From Parachlorella kessleri (taxonomy: Eukaryota > Chlorophyta > Trebouxiophyceae > Chlorellales > Chlorellaceae): a stretch of 64,000 nt of DNA. This document shows, piece by piece, positions 46,969 to 59,000 of this stretch; position 1 is the stretch's first letter, and each line of letters begins with the position of its first letter. The position numbers and the translations under genes are program-made. The stretch spans positions 1-64,000 of the forward strand of contig BBXU01000875.1 of NCBI GenBank assembly GCA_001598975.1, in the 5' to 3' direction. The notes under the pieces were generated by a model. The model worked only from the letters and a program-made list of their open reading frames with translations, searched no databases and had not been told where the DNA came from.

Positions 46969-49900
46969 TCAGTTCTTCCTCTCCCATACGGCAAAGTCCT
47001 TGCCCCAGGTCACAATCTTCCACTCCTTGTCGTTTGGCACATGTGCGCCCATATCCATACGAGGCCCCAGCTTCACCATCACCCTGCAATGGCACGCACA
47101 CTTCCTTGCTCTCTTCGCTAAGGCAGCCAGGCACAATAGACGCCATCACAGTGCAATGGCACGCACACTTCCTTGTTCTCTTCGCTAAGACAACCAGGCA
47201 CAAAAGACGCCCATCAGCGCCCTTGCGTACAGAAATGCACCACCCAATGCACCGCTGGCCTGGCAACCCCAGCCCCCCTCTGTCAGTTACTCTGCCGTTA
47301 TCAGCATGAACCTTGCCAGCCGCGTGAAGTTGCTGGACAACCCATCCCCTACCTGTTGTTGATTGTTGCGACATACAAGTCCTTGTCAGCAGCCAGGATC
47401 TCCAGCTTGGCATCAGCAGTGATGCCGCACCGCTTGCGCAAAGCCACCTGAACCGCATGGCGCAACTTGCAAGGGCTTCCGTCAGCAGGGCCCTTGAGCC
47501 ACACCTCACCATGCGGTGTTTTCAAAGATCTCTCAGCTTCCTACCCACCAGCGACACTGGACTTCAAAGCAGATGCAAACGATTGCCAGCCAGCAGAGCA
47601 AAGCCAAAGCAACCCAAACATGCACCACAGAGTCTACCCTCGCATCTTCTTCACCCGACAACTCACCAGCTGCGCTATCTTGTCGTGGTGCTCGTGGCCC
47701 CAGTCGTACATGTGCTCATAGAACACAGTGGGCACTCCTGGGTGGGTCAAGATGTAGGCATACCCCAGCAAGACATAATCGGAAGGCCAGGGCCAATGCT
47801 TCTGGGTGGAGCCTGCAGCACAAGGGATAAATGAGAGATGATACCCCTGTGCTGCTCTGCATTCGTGCTAGAGCTGTTATAGAAGGAGCTGCTCCGAAGC
47901 AGGTCGGGCAGGGCATTGGGATAGGAGATGAAGCTTACACAAATCAGCTGAGGCGCACCACAGCATGCTGGTGGTAGGGTGTCATGCGCACCTGTGTCAT
48001 GGTTGTCGACAAATGTCATCGCCATGGCCGGCCAGGACCCCATCAGGCCCGGTCCCTTGCCCTGGCTGCCCCTCAAGCGGTCATACTCTGTGTGCTTGAC
48101 AGCCTCCTGTAGGGCAGGCCAAACTCCCATGCTTGTCATGATGCACGGGGCGCTTAGCACACATTTTGGCAACCGGATAATATCCTGCACTTCAAAGTCC
48201 TAATTAATGACACAGCAACCCGCACTCAGCTCATAAAAGGAGAAAGCGCAGCCGGAAAATAAAGGCCTTAACTCCCTGACAAGCAGGAGCAGCACCTGCA
48301 CGATCCCCTTGGTCGGAAAGTCAAAGGCCATGCAGTGCTTGGCCTGCTGGATCCAGTCCCGCAGCACATGCACAGCATGGTCTTGGTTGTAGTCCAGCTG
48401 GCCGTCGTTCCACCTGTCCGTGGAAGGCGGAGATAAGTTGGAACAGGTCGGCGGCCCGCCCAGACATCATCAACTGATAGGCAAAGCCTGCCTTAACTAC
48501 AACCAGGACCAAAAGTACTTGGGTGACACAGCCACAGCAGTGATGCAGCCCCAGGCGGACTCCATATTGCTCACCTGAGGTCCACAAAGTTCTCCCCCAC
48601 ACACAGGGCATCACCGTCCCCAAAGGTCCTCTCGATGTACCTGCAACGCTACTAACCACCATCTCACTACTGGTACCATGCATTCTGGCGTGCTGCTTGT
48701 GTACCCTGTCATACAGCCCTGGCACGTGCAACTTGTAGCCCACAGAAGGAAACTGGCATTCACGGAGCCTCCAGCAAGCCGCCTACTTACTCTGCAGTGT
48801 ACTTGGCAGCGTAGCCACGCACAAAGTCAAACCTCCAGCCCTGGAAGCCGACAACATCCCTCAGCCACAGCATCCAGTCAACAAGGCTGTTGCGCAGCTC
48901 CTCATTCATGTGGTCCAGATCTGCAGCGCCAGTGGCAAGGTCCGGGTCTGAGAAGGCGTATCCTATTATAAGAATAGTATCCCAAGTAAGGCGGACCGAT
49001 AATTTCAAGCCTCAGGCAAATACAGGCAGCCCCATCCTTACTCTGATCCAGAAGCCGATCAACAGACCCGGGGAGGAACCAGGCTAGAAACATTTCCTAC
49101 CTGGGGCTGCACCGTAGTCCTCGCCGGAATCGGGATTGCCCTCGCCCTGAAAATCTGGGTCATTACAGGTGATGGCCTGCACACATCATTGGGTTCACAA
49201 ATGCGCATGCTGTGTTAGCCGGAAGGTCACCTACAGCAGCTAAGGCCTGTTCAAGCATGGTAACATGTAGTCATGGCGGCCGCACACGTCGGCTGAGCGA
49301 CTGGTACTCACCCACTTCCCCCAGTCGATGTGACGCCCGTAATGGTCAACATCATCTCTGCAACCAGCCAAATGCCCAGAAAAGCAGATAGTCGGGGGTT
49401 CGAACGGCAGCTGCTCTTTGCTAGGCCAAAAATAAGCAGCTCTACAGTTCAGCGGCGCTGTCTAGCTGTTTGGCATTGACACGGCAGACATCCGCAAGAC
49501 TTATGACGGCATGCAAGGAGACTGGTTTTCACCTGTAATGCGTCCACTGGCCATTCTCATCCTGCTCGTCAGCACACCTGTGGTTAATCACCACATCTGC
49601 CACTGCAACAAAGCACAGATATTTGTTGATACACGTTTGTGTATGCACTCATTATGATTAGGGTCGTCTTGCATGAGTTTGATTCCAACTAAATTGATGC
49701 CAATGGCATTCAGTAACAGCCTTGCCTTGTCACTTAATCTAGTCCTGACAAACGGTCACTACGCATTTCGCGATCTGCACCTTTTCACACGAGCTTACCA
49801 GGCCGGATGCCGGCTACAATCAGTGCCTTATTGAGCTCGATGAGGTCCTCCTTGCCGCCATACTGCACAGGCATGGATGGTGTGGACATGAGCTGGGTAC

Positions 49901-50742
49901 ACACTAGTGAAAACAATATTTAGCTAACACCGCTTTTTCTGCAGCGGTGCAAGGCCAACCCACTGGTGGAAGTGTTCAAGATCTGCTCAAACATGCAGTA
50001 CTTACTCGGCTCTTGAGGTTGTAAAGCTGGCCTGCAGGCAACAGGCCAGACCCGTAAGCCTTGCCAGTCACGACTTGCTGCAACGAGCACCACTAGCAGC
50101 ACCCGTGTAGGGTTTTAGTCATGCATCATGTGCACAGCCCTGCTTCTACATCACCGCACCTGGCAGGTAGCCTTGTGCCGACACAGACTGCGAGGGCGGT
50201 GGCAGCCACACGTGGGTGAAGCCCGCCGCCTGCAGCACAAGCAGCGCAACAGGTGAATCTCAGATAAGAGTATCACGGATGAGTTGTAGCGTTTCATTAC
50301 ACCTGCCAAGGTCGCGAGCAGGATGGTTGCCACATACCTGGATGTCAGGTACCTTGTCCTTCAGCACCGCCCACCAGGATTTGCCGTTGCTGCCGCGGTG
50401 GCTCTCCCAGCCAAAGCCTTGCAAAACAACGGCCTCCGTTTGCTTGAGCTTTGGCAGGCTGCTTGTCTCCACCACGGTGCACAAAGCATCCCTGTAGAGG
50501 GGAGCGCAAGGAGCACTTCGAGAGGTGCATAGACCACTTCCAAGCGACTTTTAAGATCGGAACGCGTACTTGTTGACCTCCTGCGCAACGTACGCCACCA
50601 CCCTGCTGCCCGGTGAGCCCTTCTTGACCACTTTTGGCCGCCTGGTACAGCGCCCGGGACTAGATTGGGGTCCCTTGCTCTCGATGAGCATCACCGAGGG
50701 CTTTGTGCAAGGCAGCAGTGAGAAGTTCCGCTGGGTCAGCAT
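46969..50742 (-). CDS. Alpha-amylase (GH13), probably plastidial
   Basis: Minus-strand exons: 50742-50570, 50491-50338, 50229-50160, 50031-50006, 49862-49799, 49602-49533, 49357-49312, 49176-49101, 48920-48791, 48640-48575, 48413-48296, 48106-47992, 47812-47667, 47447-47353, 47083-46969; every phase fits, 487 residues. The enzyme hydrolyses internal alpha-1,4 bonds of starch. Plant-type blocks: [59 protein letters not shown]. Catalytic residues are all present: nucleophile Asp258 in [10 protein letters not shown], acid/base Glu286 in LCVGEN, and Asp368 in [25 protein letters not shown] and the end [11 protein letters not shown] match plant amylases. The first ~50 residues are basic and Ser/Thr-rich, fitting a transit peptide. 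One exon is only 26 bases. The frame stays open upstream to 51162, so a longer N-terminus is possible. Confidence 0.94.
47085..47210. repeat. Two-copy tandem repeat, 67-base period, in the last amylase intron
   Basis: Copies start at 47085 and 47152, both tgcaatggcacgcacactt and onward, about 90% alike by eye. The first copy abuts the acceptor of the final exon. Confidence 0.85.
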
Positions 50743-51406
50743 GGCTGCAGTGCTCTGATAAGCCAATCCGCAAAATACTGTGGCGTCTAGCTGAGGTGAC
50801 TTCAGGTCTCCGTCTGAGCTGGCCGCGCCATAAACATGATCCAGGGCGCGGTTCACCTGAGCCCCTATTCTGATGACCGGCTTCCACCAGCAATCCCGGA
50901 GCCAGGGCTCACCACACATGGGCGTCCAGGCTCCGTAGGGGTCTGATCGCCTAACCTGCACAATCATCGGTCTGCCGATGCGAGCCGTGTGCTTGAGGTG
51001 TTTAGGCAGACTTGCGAGGTTGCCAGTTGCGGTCTTGGAAGCCCCCCAAGAAGCCTTGGTGGCCGCCACAAGGCTCCATCTAGCCCTGTCTGAGGGTTGG
51101 AGGGGCCTCCACAGTAGTACCTCGTCCCTAGCCAGCCAGGTACAAGCAGCTACCACGCGCAACTACTATAGACCGGCGACGTTAAACAAGCACCTATGTG
51201 ACATTCATCAGTGGTCGGTTCTAAGGTTTTAAACGTTGTTGCTGGCTGTTGGCGCTAGTTTGCCTCTCCATGCAGAGACTGTCCGCAGGCTCTGCTGGTA
51301 TATAGTCGGGGGCGCACAATGGCTGCACCCACTGGAGGCAGCACTGGTGGCGGTCTGGCCGCTAGTTGTTGCTCAAGCTGTGAGTAGGTTTTTGTAACCT
51401 TGTGTG
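50743..51406. promoter_or_regulatory. Divergent region between alpha-amylase and TPR protein B
   Basis: About 660 bases between the chosen starts. On the minus strand 51162-50743 is open in the amylase frame (~140 codons). On the plus strand a 22-codon ORF (MAAPTGGSTGGGLAAS..., 51319-51387) precedes the TPR B start. Confidence 0.4.
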
Positions 51407-54262
51407 ATGCCGTCAATGCTGGTCACTTCCAAGGCTGTGCAGGCCGGTGCAGCAGCTGCAGTAACGGGGTTTGGGGATGGCACAGCAGCAGCAGAGGAGC
51501 TGCTCTTCACAGTTGACCAGCTCATGGGCGATGGGGACTGCGAGTCCGCAGTGGCCGCGCTTGAAGCAGGTGGGTCCTGGCGGCTTGTGCAGCTTGATTG
51601 GGATATACGTCTGCCTGGCGGTGCTTTGCTGGAGTAGGGCAGTTCGGTAGCCTGTTGAGGCAAGGGTTACCTGCTTGGCCCGATAGCAACTGATACAGCA
51701 GGACCCATTATCTAAGCAGGAGGCGGCCTATGCAATCTGATAGTTATTTTGTGCTCTGTGGTACCTGCTCTAAACGGCGCACTTCTATGGCTGCCACAAG
51801 TGCCCCATGTAGATTGCACTTTTTAGATCCTGCCCATCTTCTGCGAGCATGGCGCAGCACACGCCAACCACAACCTGGCTCCTGCCTTGACCGCACTCCT
51901 GTCTGCCAACACGCTTCAGCAGTTGCGTTTAGAAGCACTCGCTTTCTTCTACCTCGTCTCAAGATTGGTAGTGTGTCCCCCGTCTGCAGGTGCCCACCGC
52001 CTGACCACACGATTTGGCCCAGACACACCAGGCCTCCTGCCCATCTATGGCCAGCTGGCGCTGCTGAAGTTTGTCGAGGGAAAGTACGAGGGTGCCCTGC
52101 ATGCTGCCCAGCGCTGCTATGCCGCAGCAGTGCAGAGAGAGGGGGAGGGCAGCCGCGGCACGCTGCCGCACGCGGTGCGGTACGGGGTCATGCTGCTAGG
52201 TGAGTTTTCCTTCCACCCTGCCAAGCCTGCGCTGATTGCAAGGGCATCCAGACAAGGAGCCTGGGAGGACGGCGAGGATACAAGGGAGGGGGGGGGGGGT
52301 CAAGGCACGGGTGCCAGAGCAGTGGAGAGCAATTTATGCCTGCACTCTCTGGGTGGCAAGGAGGGGATTTCTGCAGCACAGTACTGCAACAGAGCCTAGG
52401 GCATGGCAGGGCCCAGCAGAAAAGCAAAGTCTCTGGATCTAGCTAGCACCCCCCCCTGTCCCCCGAGGCACAACAGCAGCTCTGTTCCTTGCTCGCTGGC
52501 ACAGCCTCGGGGGATACGGCGGGAGCGTTACCCCTGCTTCACTCCAGCGGCTGCCAGCTGGAGCTGCACGTGCGGCAGCTGGAAGCGGCTGCGGCAGCGC
52601 TGCCGTCACGGGCCGAGCTGGGGCAGCTGCAGGTGGGCTTGTTGCCTTGCTTGGGATAGGGTTTACATGGTCTGCTCGAGGTTGCGTGTGGTCAGTTGAG
52701 GGGGGAGGCAGTGACCCTTGAGCAAGGCTCCCAAGTGAGTTCTTCCACATGGAGCCGTCCACACTGCTGTGCCGCACGGGGGGCCAGGTTTGCTGTCTGC
52801 TGGACTTAGTGGGTGCAAATGTTCGTTCGACAGCCACTTCTGCCAAGGTGACCTGGCCCGAGCTGGGCAATTGCAGTTATTGTGTGTTAAAATCGCCCGC
52901 AATCCCCTGGCGGCAGGCATGATAGCTGCAGCAAGTGAGCAGATGTGAACTGAAAATTAGCACCCTTCACAGAGCTTCCTGTTGAGTATACCCTGTCGCC
53001 TGACGTGGATGAAAAGACGCGGGCAGTCAGGTCTCGTGTGGACAGCACCTAAGCTGATAACCTCGCATCGGCTGGCCATGCTCTATGCCGCCACACCTTT
53101 TGCCCAGGTCACAAGGCGGCCGTGGCACCCAGACTATGTATTATGCTATGCAGGGCATGATGGAGGAGCTGTTTGACTGTGCTGTGGCGCTGGGTGAGGC
53201 CACCTTCTACCACAGCCTTGGACGCATCGCCCGCAGCAACCACTCCAAGGAGGCCATTCTCAGGTGGGTCGGCAATCTACACACTCCTCAACCACGCAGG
53301 GTGTTGCCCTTGACGGTACCCCATCTGTCACTTGCAGTCCCTCACACATAGTCGCCCACTATCCATGCGCCAACATAATGAAGGCCAATGGGTGTGCTTC
53401 TGGGTGGGAGCGCCCATGCCACTCTTGGGTTCCCTGGCATGAGGACAAGCCAGGCGGTGGCGGTGTGGCGGTGGGCTCCCAATACGTGACTAAGTGCCTG
53501 AAAGGCTCCCAGAAGATGGCACCGCGTCACTGTGCCTCAAGCCAGACGGCGGCACAGCCACTCCCCAGCAGCAGCTTCCTGCCACTAGGGGGCGGTGCAG
53601 GGCTACCAACCAGCCTGCAGGGGTGCGGCACACTCGTGGGTGCTTGCAGGTATGCATGTAGGCTGTCGTTCGCCTCTGTCCTTAGGAAGGGGCATGTCTC
53701 GCCGGCGGCTTGTGAGAGGTGGAGAGGAGTGTGTTTACTGCAGGGAGGAGGGTGGCCTGCTGGATGGGTTGGAGACTTTGAAGCACAGCTTGGAGGCCAA
53801 CCACATCATACTAGTAGCCGCCCTGCGGGAGCACAGCAGGTGTAGTGTGACAGTGCATATCATCTATCCTGCTGTACAACCTGTAGCGACAGTCGTATAC
53901 ACCAACCCAGCGGCGTTGTGCCATGCCCTGTCAGCGTTGGACCTTCGAGTGAGATTCCGGGTTGGAACACTCAGTGGTCGAGGAAGGGGGTCCTGCCCTG
54001 ACATTACGGTGAGGGAGGGATAGTGGCACTATGGTCAGCTTGCTGCTTGCATTGCTGAGACCCTTGTCGGCTTGCAGCCCCACCACATCCAAGGTTGCCT
54101 ATCCTCATTCACGGCTGTTTTCCTTCCTGTAGGCTGGTGTCGCGTGCCCTAGAGAGGGGCCAAAAGCTGTCACACATCGAGCTGGCCCTTCAGCACAAGC
54201 GGCTGCACGATAATGTGAGGGCTGCTGTGATGTTTGACCTGCCTTCCGATGATGAGGACTGA
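51407..54262 (+). CDS. TPR-like protein B, shorter relative of TPR protein A
   Basis: Exons: 51407-51569, 51990-52199, 52505-52632, 52975-53030, 53108-53263, 53744-53839, 54133-54262; all in phase, 312 residues. The product is a helical repeat protein. The start encodes MPSMLVTSKAVQAGAAA, weakly presequence-like. Repeat-like segments include PIYGQLALLKFVEGKYEGAL, HAVRYGVMLLG and ANHIILVAALREHSR followed by LVSRALERG. It aligns with TPR protein A: YGQLALLKF with YDQLAMISF, VRYGVMLLG with VRYAILLLG, and AALREHSR|LVSRALE with AALREHHR|LVEAALE, where | is an intron of the same phase. It stops where A continues with ~200 more residues of TPR, ending instead in an acidic tail (DLPSDDED). Function is unknown; no catalytic motif is visible. 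Confidence 0.82.
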
Positions 54263-56010
54263 AAGAGGCTGCCTTGCCTCTTACGGGTTAGGAGGCTCCT
54301 CCTGTTCAAGCCGAGGGAGTGCTCATGCTTGAAAGAGCGTATAGGTGTTTCAAGGCTCACACCTGCTGTAGAGGCTGCAAGCACTGGGGCAGGTCGTTTG
54401 GGTGAGGGAAGTGAAATTCGAGTGAGAGGCGGATTTTGAGTGATATTTGAAGTGAGGGTAAGTGTGGTTTCTTTTGTCGCTGGCGGCAGGCAATATGAAC
54501 TGAGGAGAGGTAGGGGTGACATTTACTGATAGGGCTGGATGTTGTTTTGCTCTGGGGCCTGCCTTGAGTTTTGGCATGGTGCAACCATTTTTATTGTCTG
54601 CAGCAGGCAGTGCATAACGTGCAGTTTTCCTTGCCCTGGTGCGAGCATATGCTAATGTCTATCTACTACATGTGCTCATGTGCTACTTGCCTTCTTTTCT
54701 TCCTGCCCTTGTACCAATAGAACCGCCCTTGTTGGCGATTTGCTGTGTAGCTGGCGCTGCTTCGCTTTCTAACAAAAGGGCGCCCTTGTATCTCTTACAT
54801 CGTGCTTGCACGCGTCGGCCCGAGTTCAAGCTGCAGTCGTCTTTGCTGGGGTTGTCTGCCCGAACTTTTTGCACCTTGGGCAAGACATGCTAACCGCCGT
54901 TGCCTGCCAGGGCTGAGGGCTGGATGTAGGGCGTGTTCCCTGAGGGTTTGACGAGATTATAGTCCACGGACACAGTGGGTCACATGCAGCGTGCCATGTG
55001 ACAAGTACTTGAAGCTTCGGCACAGCGAGGTATGTGGAGGACATTCCTGTACTGCATCAGCCAGCGGCTCCCAGCATGCAGAAATGTTACAAGGGAGGAG
55101 GACAGCTGGCGTGCCTAGCAGCAACTACAGTGTGCTTACTAGCAGTCCAAGCCCAGAAAGTGTGGGGGTCCTTGCCAGTACATGATATCCAATACAACAA
55201 ACAACAAAGGGGACCTTAGTGCCTACCTGTCTACTGCAAAGACATGTTATGCTTGACACATCAAAACCCACCATACCCCTGAATACTGGCCAACTACCGT
55301 GGCCGTAGAGGCACATAGGGCAACCCCAACGAGCGTGAAAATGAAACCATAACCCCTTGCAGACACTCTGTCCGTCCTGCCACGCGTCGATATGTATGTC
55401 ATCCTACCAGCGCACACACGTACATGCCACCACATGACAGCCCTGCATAGACAACACACCACTTACACATACAACATGCCACACCTGCCGACACCAAGAT
55501 GAAAGAAGCTGTTGCGGGAGCCAGGAACAAAGAACTCTTGCAAACCCAGGACCAAAGAAGCTTTTCTGAAAGCCAGGACTGAAGAGCTCTAGCACGAGCA
55601 GTGCAAGACAGCACAGACACAAACAGGACGACACAGGGTGCACAGCGCCGCAGCCAAAGCACGATGCTCCTTACCACCCATCGGGGAAGAGAAAAGAATT
55701 TGCTGTGCCGAATAGGAAGTAAGAGCATCGAAGAGGCAAGCAAGACATTAAAGAAGCGTGCACACACTGGCAGCTGCCTCACGCACCCTTCAGACCGACC
55801 TGAAAAAAAGTGCAGCTGCGGTATATATAGCCTGCCATCCAGCCGCCCTGCATCACGTCCTCGCCAAAACACCGACAGCTGACCAAATGATGCGTGCTGT
55901 CTTTCTTGGCGGCCTTTCCCGCCACCGGCGGTGCCAGCAGAAGGAAGGGGTGAGGGGTGTGTCATGTCAGCAGCCCGGACGAGCTGTCAGCAGGGATGCT
56001 GCGGCGCCTC
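54263..56010. other. Convergent intergenic between TPR B and the O-fucosyltransferase-like gene
   Basis: About 1.75 kb with no supported exon. TTACA at 55463-55467 is a minus-strand TGTAA candidate for the O-FucT-like transcript. A stretch at 55390-55500 loosely resembles the dispersed repeat (acatgccaccac). Confidence 0.45.
55463..55467 (-). terminator. Putative TGTAA polyadenylation signal for the O-fucosyltransferase-like gene
   Basis: TGTAA on the minus strand about 545 bases beyond the stop at 56011. Confidence 0.3.
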
Positions 56011-59000
56011 TCAGGTGTCAGACCCAGCGTTGTACTTCTCAAGCATGTGTGCGGCCTTCGTGTCCGACAACTGCAAGGTGGGGGCAGTCCAAGGGAGGCA
56101 ATCGGCCGGCCGGCACATGCAACAAGCCCACAACCAAATTAACCACGAGAAGCCCGGTGAAACCAGGCCCAGTGGGCCAGCAAAGTACAAACAGTACAAG
56201 CAGTGGGCACCATGGTACCAAGGTCAGGCTGTCGCTGAAGTACCCTCCAGGTACCAGTTTATCAGGATGACACACCAAAACTGTTCCCAGCCGCATTCGC
56301 AGCAGCAGCAGCTGCTGCACCGAGGACCCAGCAACCCACACGGCTGGCCACAACCGGCGTGCCCTAATGCACCTTCAGCACAAGCCCATGCCCAGCCAGC
56401 CTGCCACCGCAAGCTGCCCATGACACAATACACCAGGTGCACTGTTACAATCAACACTGCATGATCATGCCTGCCCGGTGGCTTGCCTGGTACAGGGGCA
56501 CAAAATCGGCCAAGGGGATTTTGTGGCCGCCATTGTAGTAGGCAGCAAATCTGCCGGTGTGAAGCCGCTCCATGATGAGCAGGGCTGAGAAGGTGGACAT
56601 GGCATTGCCAACAAACTGGTCGGCCCTGCAGCAGCACAAACAGGCAGGAGCGGGACCAGATCATCAGCATGGAGAAGAGAGCAGGCTGTTCTGCAGCATC
56701 ACATGTAGACCCCTCGTGTCAGCAAGGCTGAGGAGATAGATACTTCTTGGCCCACAGACCATTGGGCCTTGCCGCTGTAGTATGTCCAGCGGAAGCCGAC
56801 ACTACAATACTAGTAATAACCAGGTGCCACAGTTTGGCACAACCACGACACGCCGGGGACTAAAAGCGACAATGCCAGCATGACCCTCGCTTATTCCCAT
56901 GCATGCAAGGCAGTGGCTTGCCAGCAGACTGTGCCCAGGCGGTTCCAAGTTGCGCAGACCACGCATCAACAACAATGGTCAGCCTCCCTTTGTCAACTCT
57001 ATCCCAAGTCCTCCCTTTTGTCGAGAAGTAGCGTGCTCCTGGGGGCGCTACTTTCCGAGAAAGTGGAGGCAGCAGCGACAAGGCACGCCAAGAGGGGCAC
57101 ACCTCACCTCTGCCCAAGGTAGTAGGACACCATGGCGGCCTGCTCCCGAGTGAAGTGGGCTCCTGCCAAGTCCTTGAGCACAAAGGGGTGGTAGCCCTTG
57201 TCCTTCAGGGACCGCACCGCATTCTGCACCACAGCGAGAGAGGTGCTTCTCAGCTTGTCAGGCCAGGTGGAGTGTATGAGGGATGACCCCAGGGCACTAC
57301 GGTACCTCTGCGGTACAAAGTAGCAGCTCCTGGAGGGCAAGCTGTTGCAGTACAAGTGCACATGCCAGGGTGGGTTGGAGGGCAGAGTCAGGGCAAGCAT
57401 GCACGCCAGTTACTAGCAGAAGTGGTGGTGTGAGACTCACCTGGTACTGTGAGAGTTGCAGCGCATCTCGGTCCAGCACCAGCAGCAATGGCAGGTCCTG
57501 TCGCACTCCCGCTCGCCGTAGCTGGGTGCCAACTGCAGTCACGCCAGTTTGTGGAACTCACAACTGAACTACTTGATGCAGGTAACTTGGTGAAGGCGGA
57601 AAGAGGCTGGGGGTCTTCCAGCCTGTCAGCTCCTTGACTACCCACGCTTCCCCAATAGTGGGTTCTTAGTGTTACTTTACTTAAGCCAGTAAGCTGTGTT
57701 GCTGCCCCGTGGCAAGCCAAGCCGAGCCACGAGTCCTTGCAGGTTGCAAGCAGGCAGTACAGACGCTTACCCATGTATGTCTTGTCATGGCAAGGCTTGC
57801 CCAGGGCCTTGAGCTCATGGCAGTTCTCCGTCCAGTCGTGCCCTAACCGCAAGTGGAGCACGTTGTAGGCCTGCAGAGTGTAGCAAAGCAAGCGAAGCGC
57901 AAGGGTAGGGTTGCCACCACAGCAGGAGCTGTCCGAGCACCATGCCTGCCTGGATGAGAATTCACCAGTCTGCAGCCCATGGCAGCCTTTCACACGCTCA
58001 TCGACCTTGCTTCCGCCCGGCATCGGAATTGTGGGCCCGGTTCCCACCCCTAGCAAGGGACTCCCCAGCTGCCAACCCGGCACACACGCGTGGAACCATG
58101 AGCCGTGGCCTCCACGACCCACGCAGCCCACGAAGCACACTGCAGGGTGGCGTCCTGCAATGTTGGCTGTGGTGCGGCCCGTTCTCACCTCTGCCTTCGC
58201 CTGCTCTCTAAGCTTCGCCTCCACCTGGTCAGCCGCCCTCCGCAGCGGCTCGGCGGGCCGCATGCCTTCCAGGGCAGCCCACACCAGCGCCTCATACTGG
58301 AGGAACATGCCGGGGGGCACCCGCAGCAGCGGGCAGGTCACATAAATGTGCTCCTGCAAGGCAGTGCAGGGAAACGAGGGCCACATGTCAAGCAATGTAC
58401 TAGTCAAGCAGTACCTTCTGGTTCTAAAGGGTTCACACAGGGCACAAGCTGCCGGCTCCAGGCAACCCCGTGACGGGTAGGTGCTTGACCCAGGCTTTAC
58501 CATGCCCCTCCACCATGCATGCCACCAGCAGGGACGCCCCTTGCCAGCGGCATGCACGCACGGGTGGCAACAGCCGCACGAGACGCGCTGTCGGCAAATG
58601 AGCTAGGGCACTTGCGGAGGGAGCACCTGCTGGTCCACGGACTCCAGCTGCTCGAGCACATTGCCCTTGGCTAGGTCCAGCCGTGCTGCGGGCGCAGGCG
58701 TCTCAAAGCCGGGCTTCTCCACCTGCGCAAAAGACACAGGCTGCAGTTGCTGGACATGACTCTTGCGGCTTCGCGGCTTCATGCATTGTGTGTGATACAC
58801 CAGCTGGCTACTTGCCAAAGGCCATGCAGGCGATGAAATGCAGGGACTCTAAAGGCTCTCAATCACAGCCTTACTAGCAAGGCAAGCTAGTCGCCAGCAC
58901 CACACCCCAGTCCCAAGGGCCTGGCTGCAGTCGACGCCTTCCACCAGCAGATACACACATTTTTCAGGCAGGCCATATGCACCAGCGTCGGGTGCTGCCA

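Noticed and set aside
49390..49420. tRNA-like T-loop string (ggttcgaac)
   Set aside because: The flanking bases do not form a T stem, D stem or acceptor stem; it lies in an amylase intron.
57388..58557. 389-codon minus-strand open frame
   Set aside because: Overlaps the O-fucosyltransferase-like gene in shifted frames and runs through its introns; the family blocks appear only in the spliced model.
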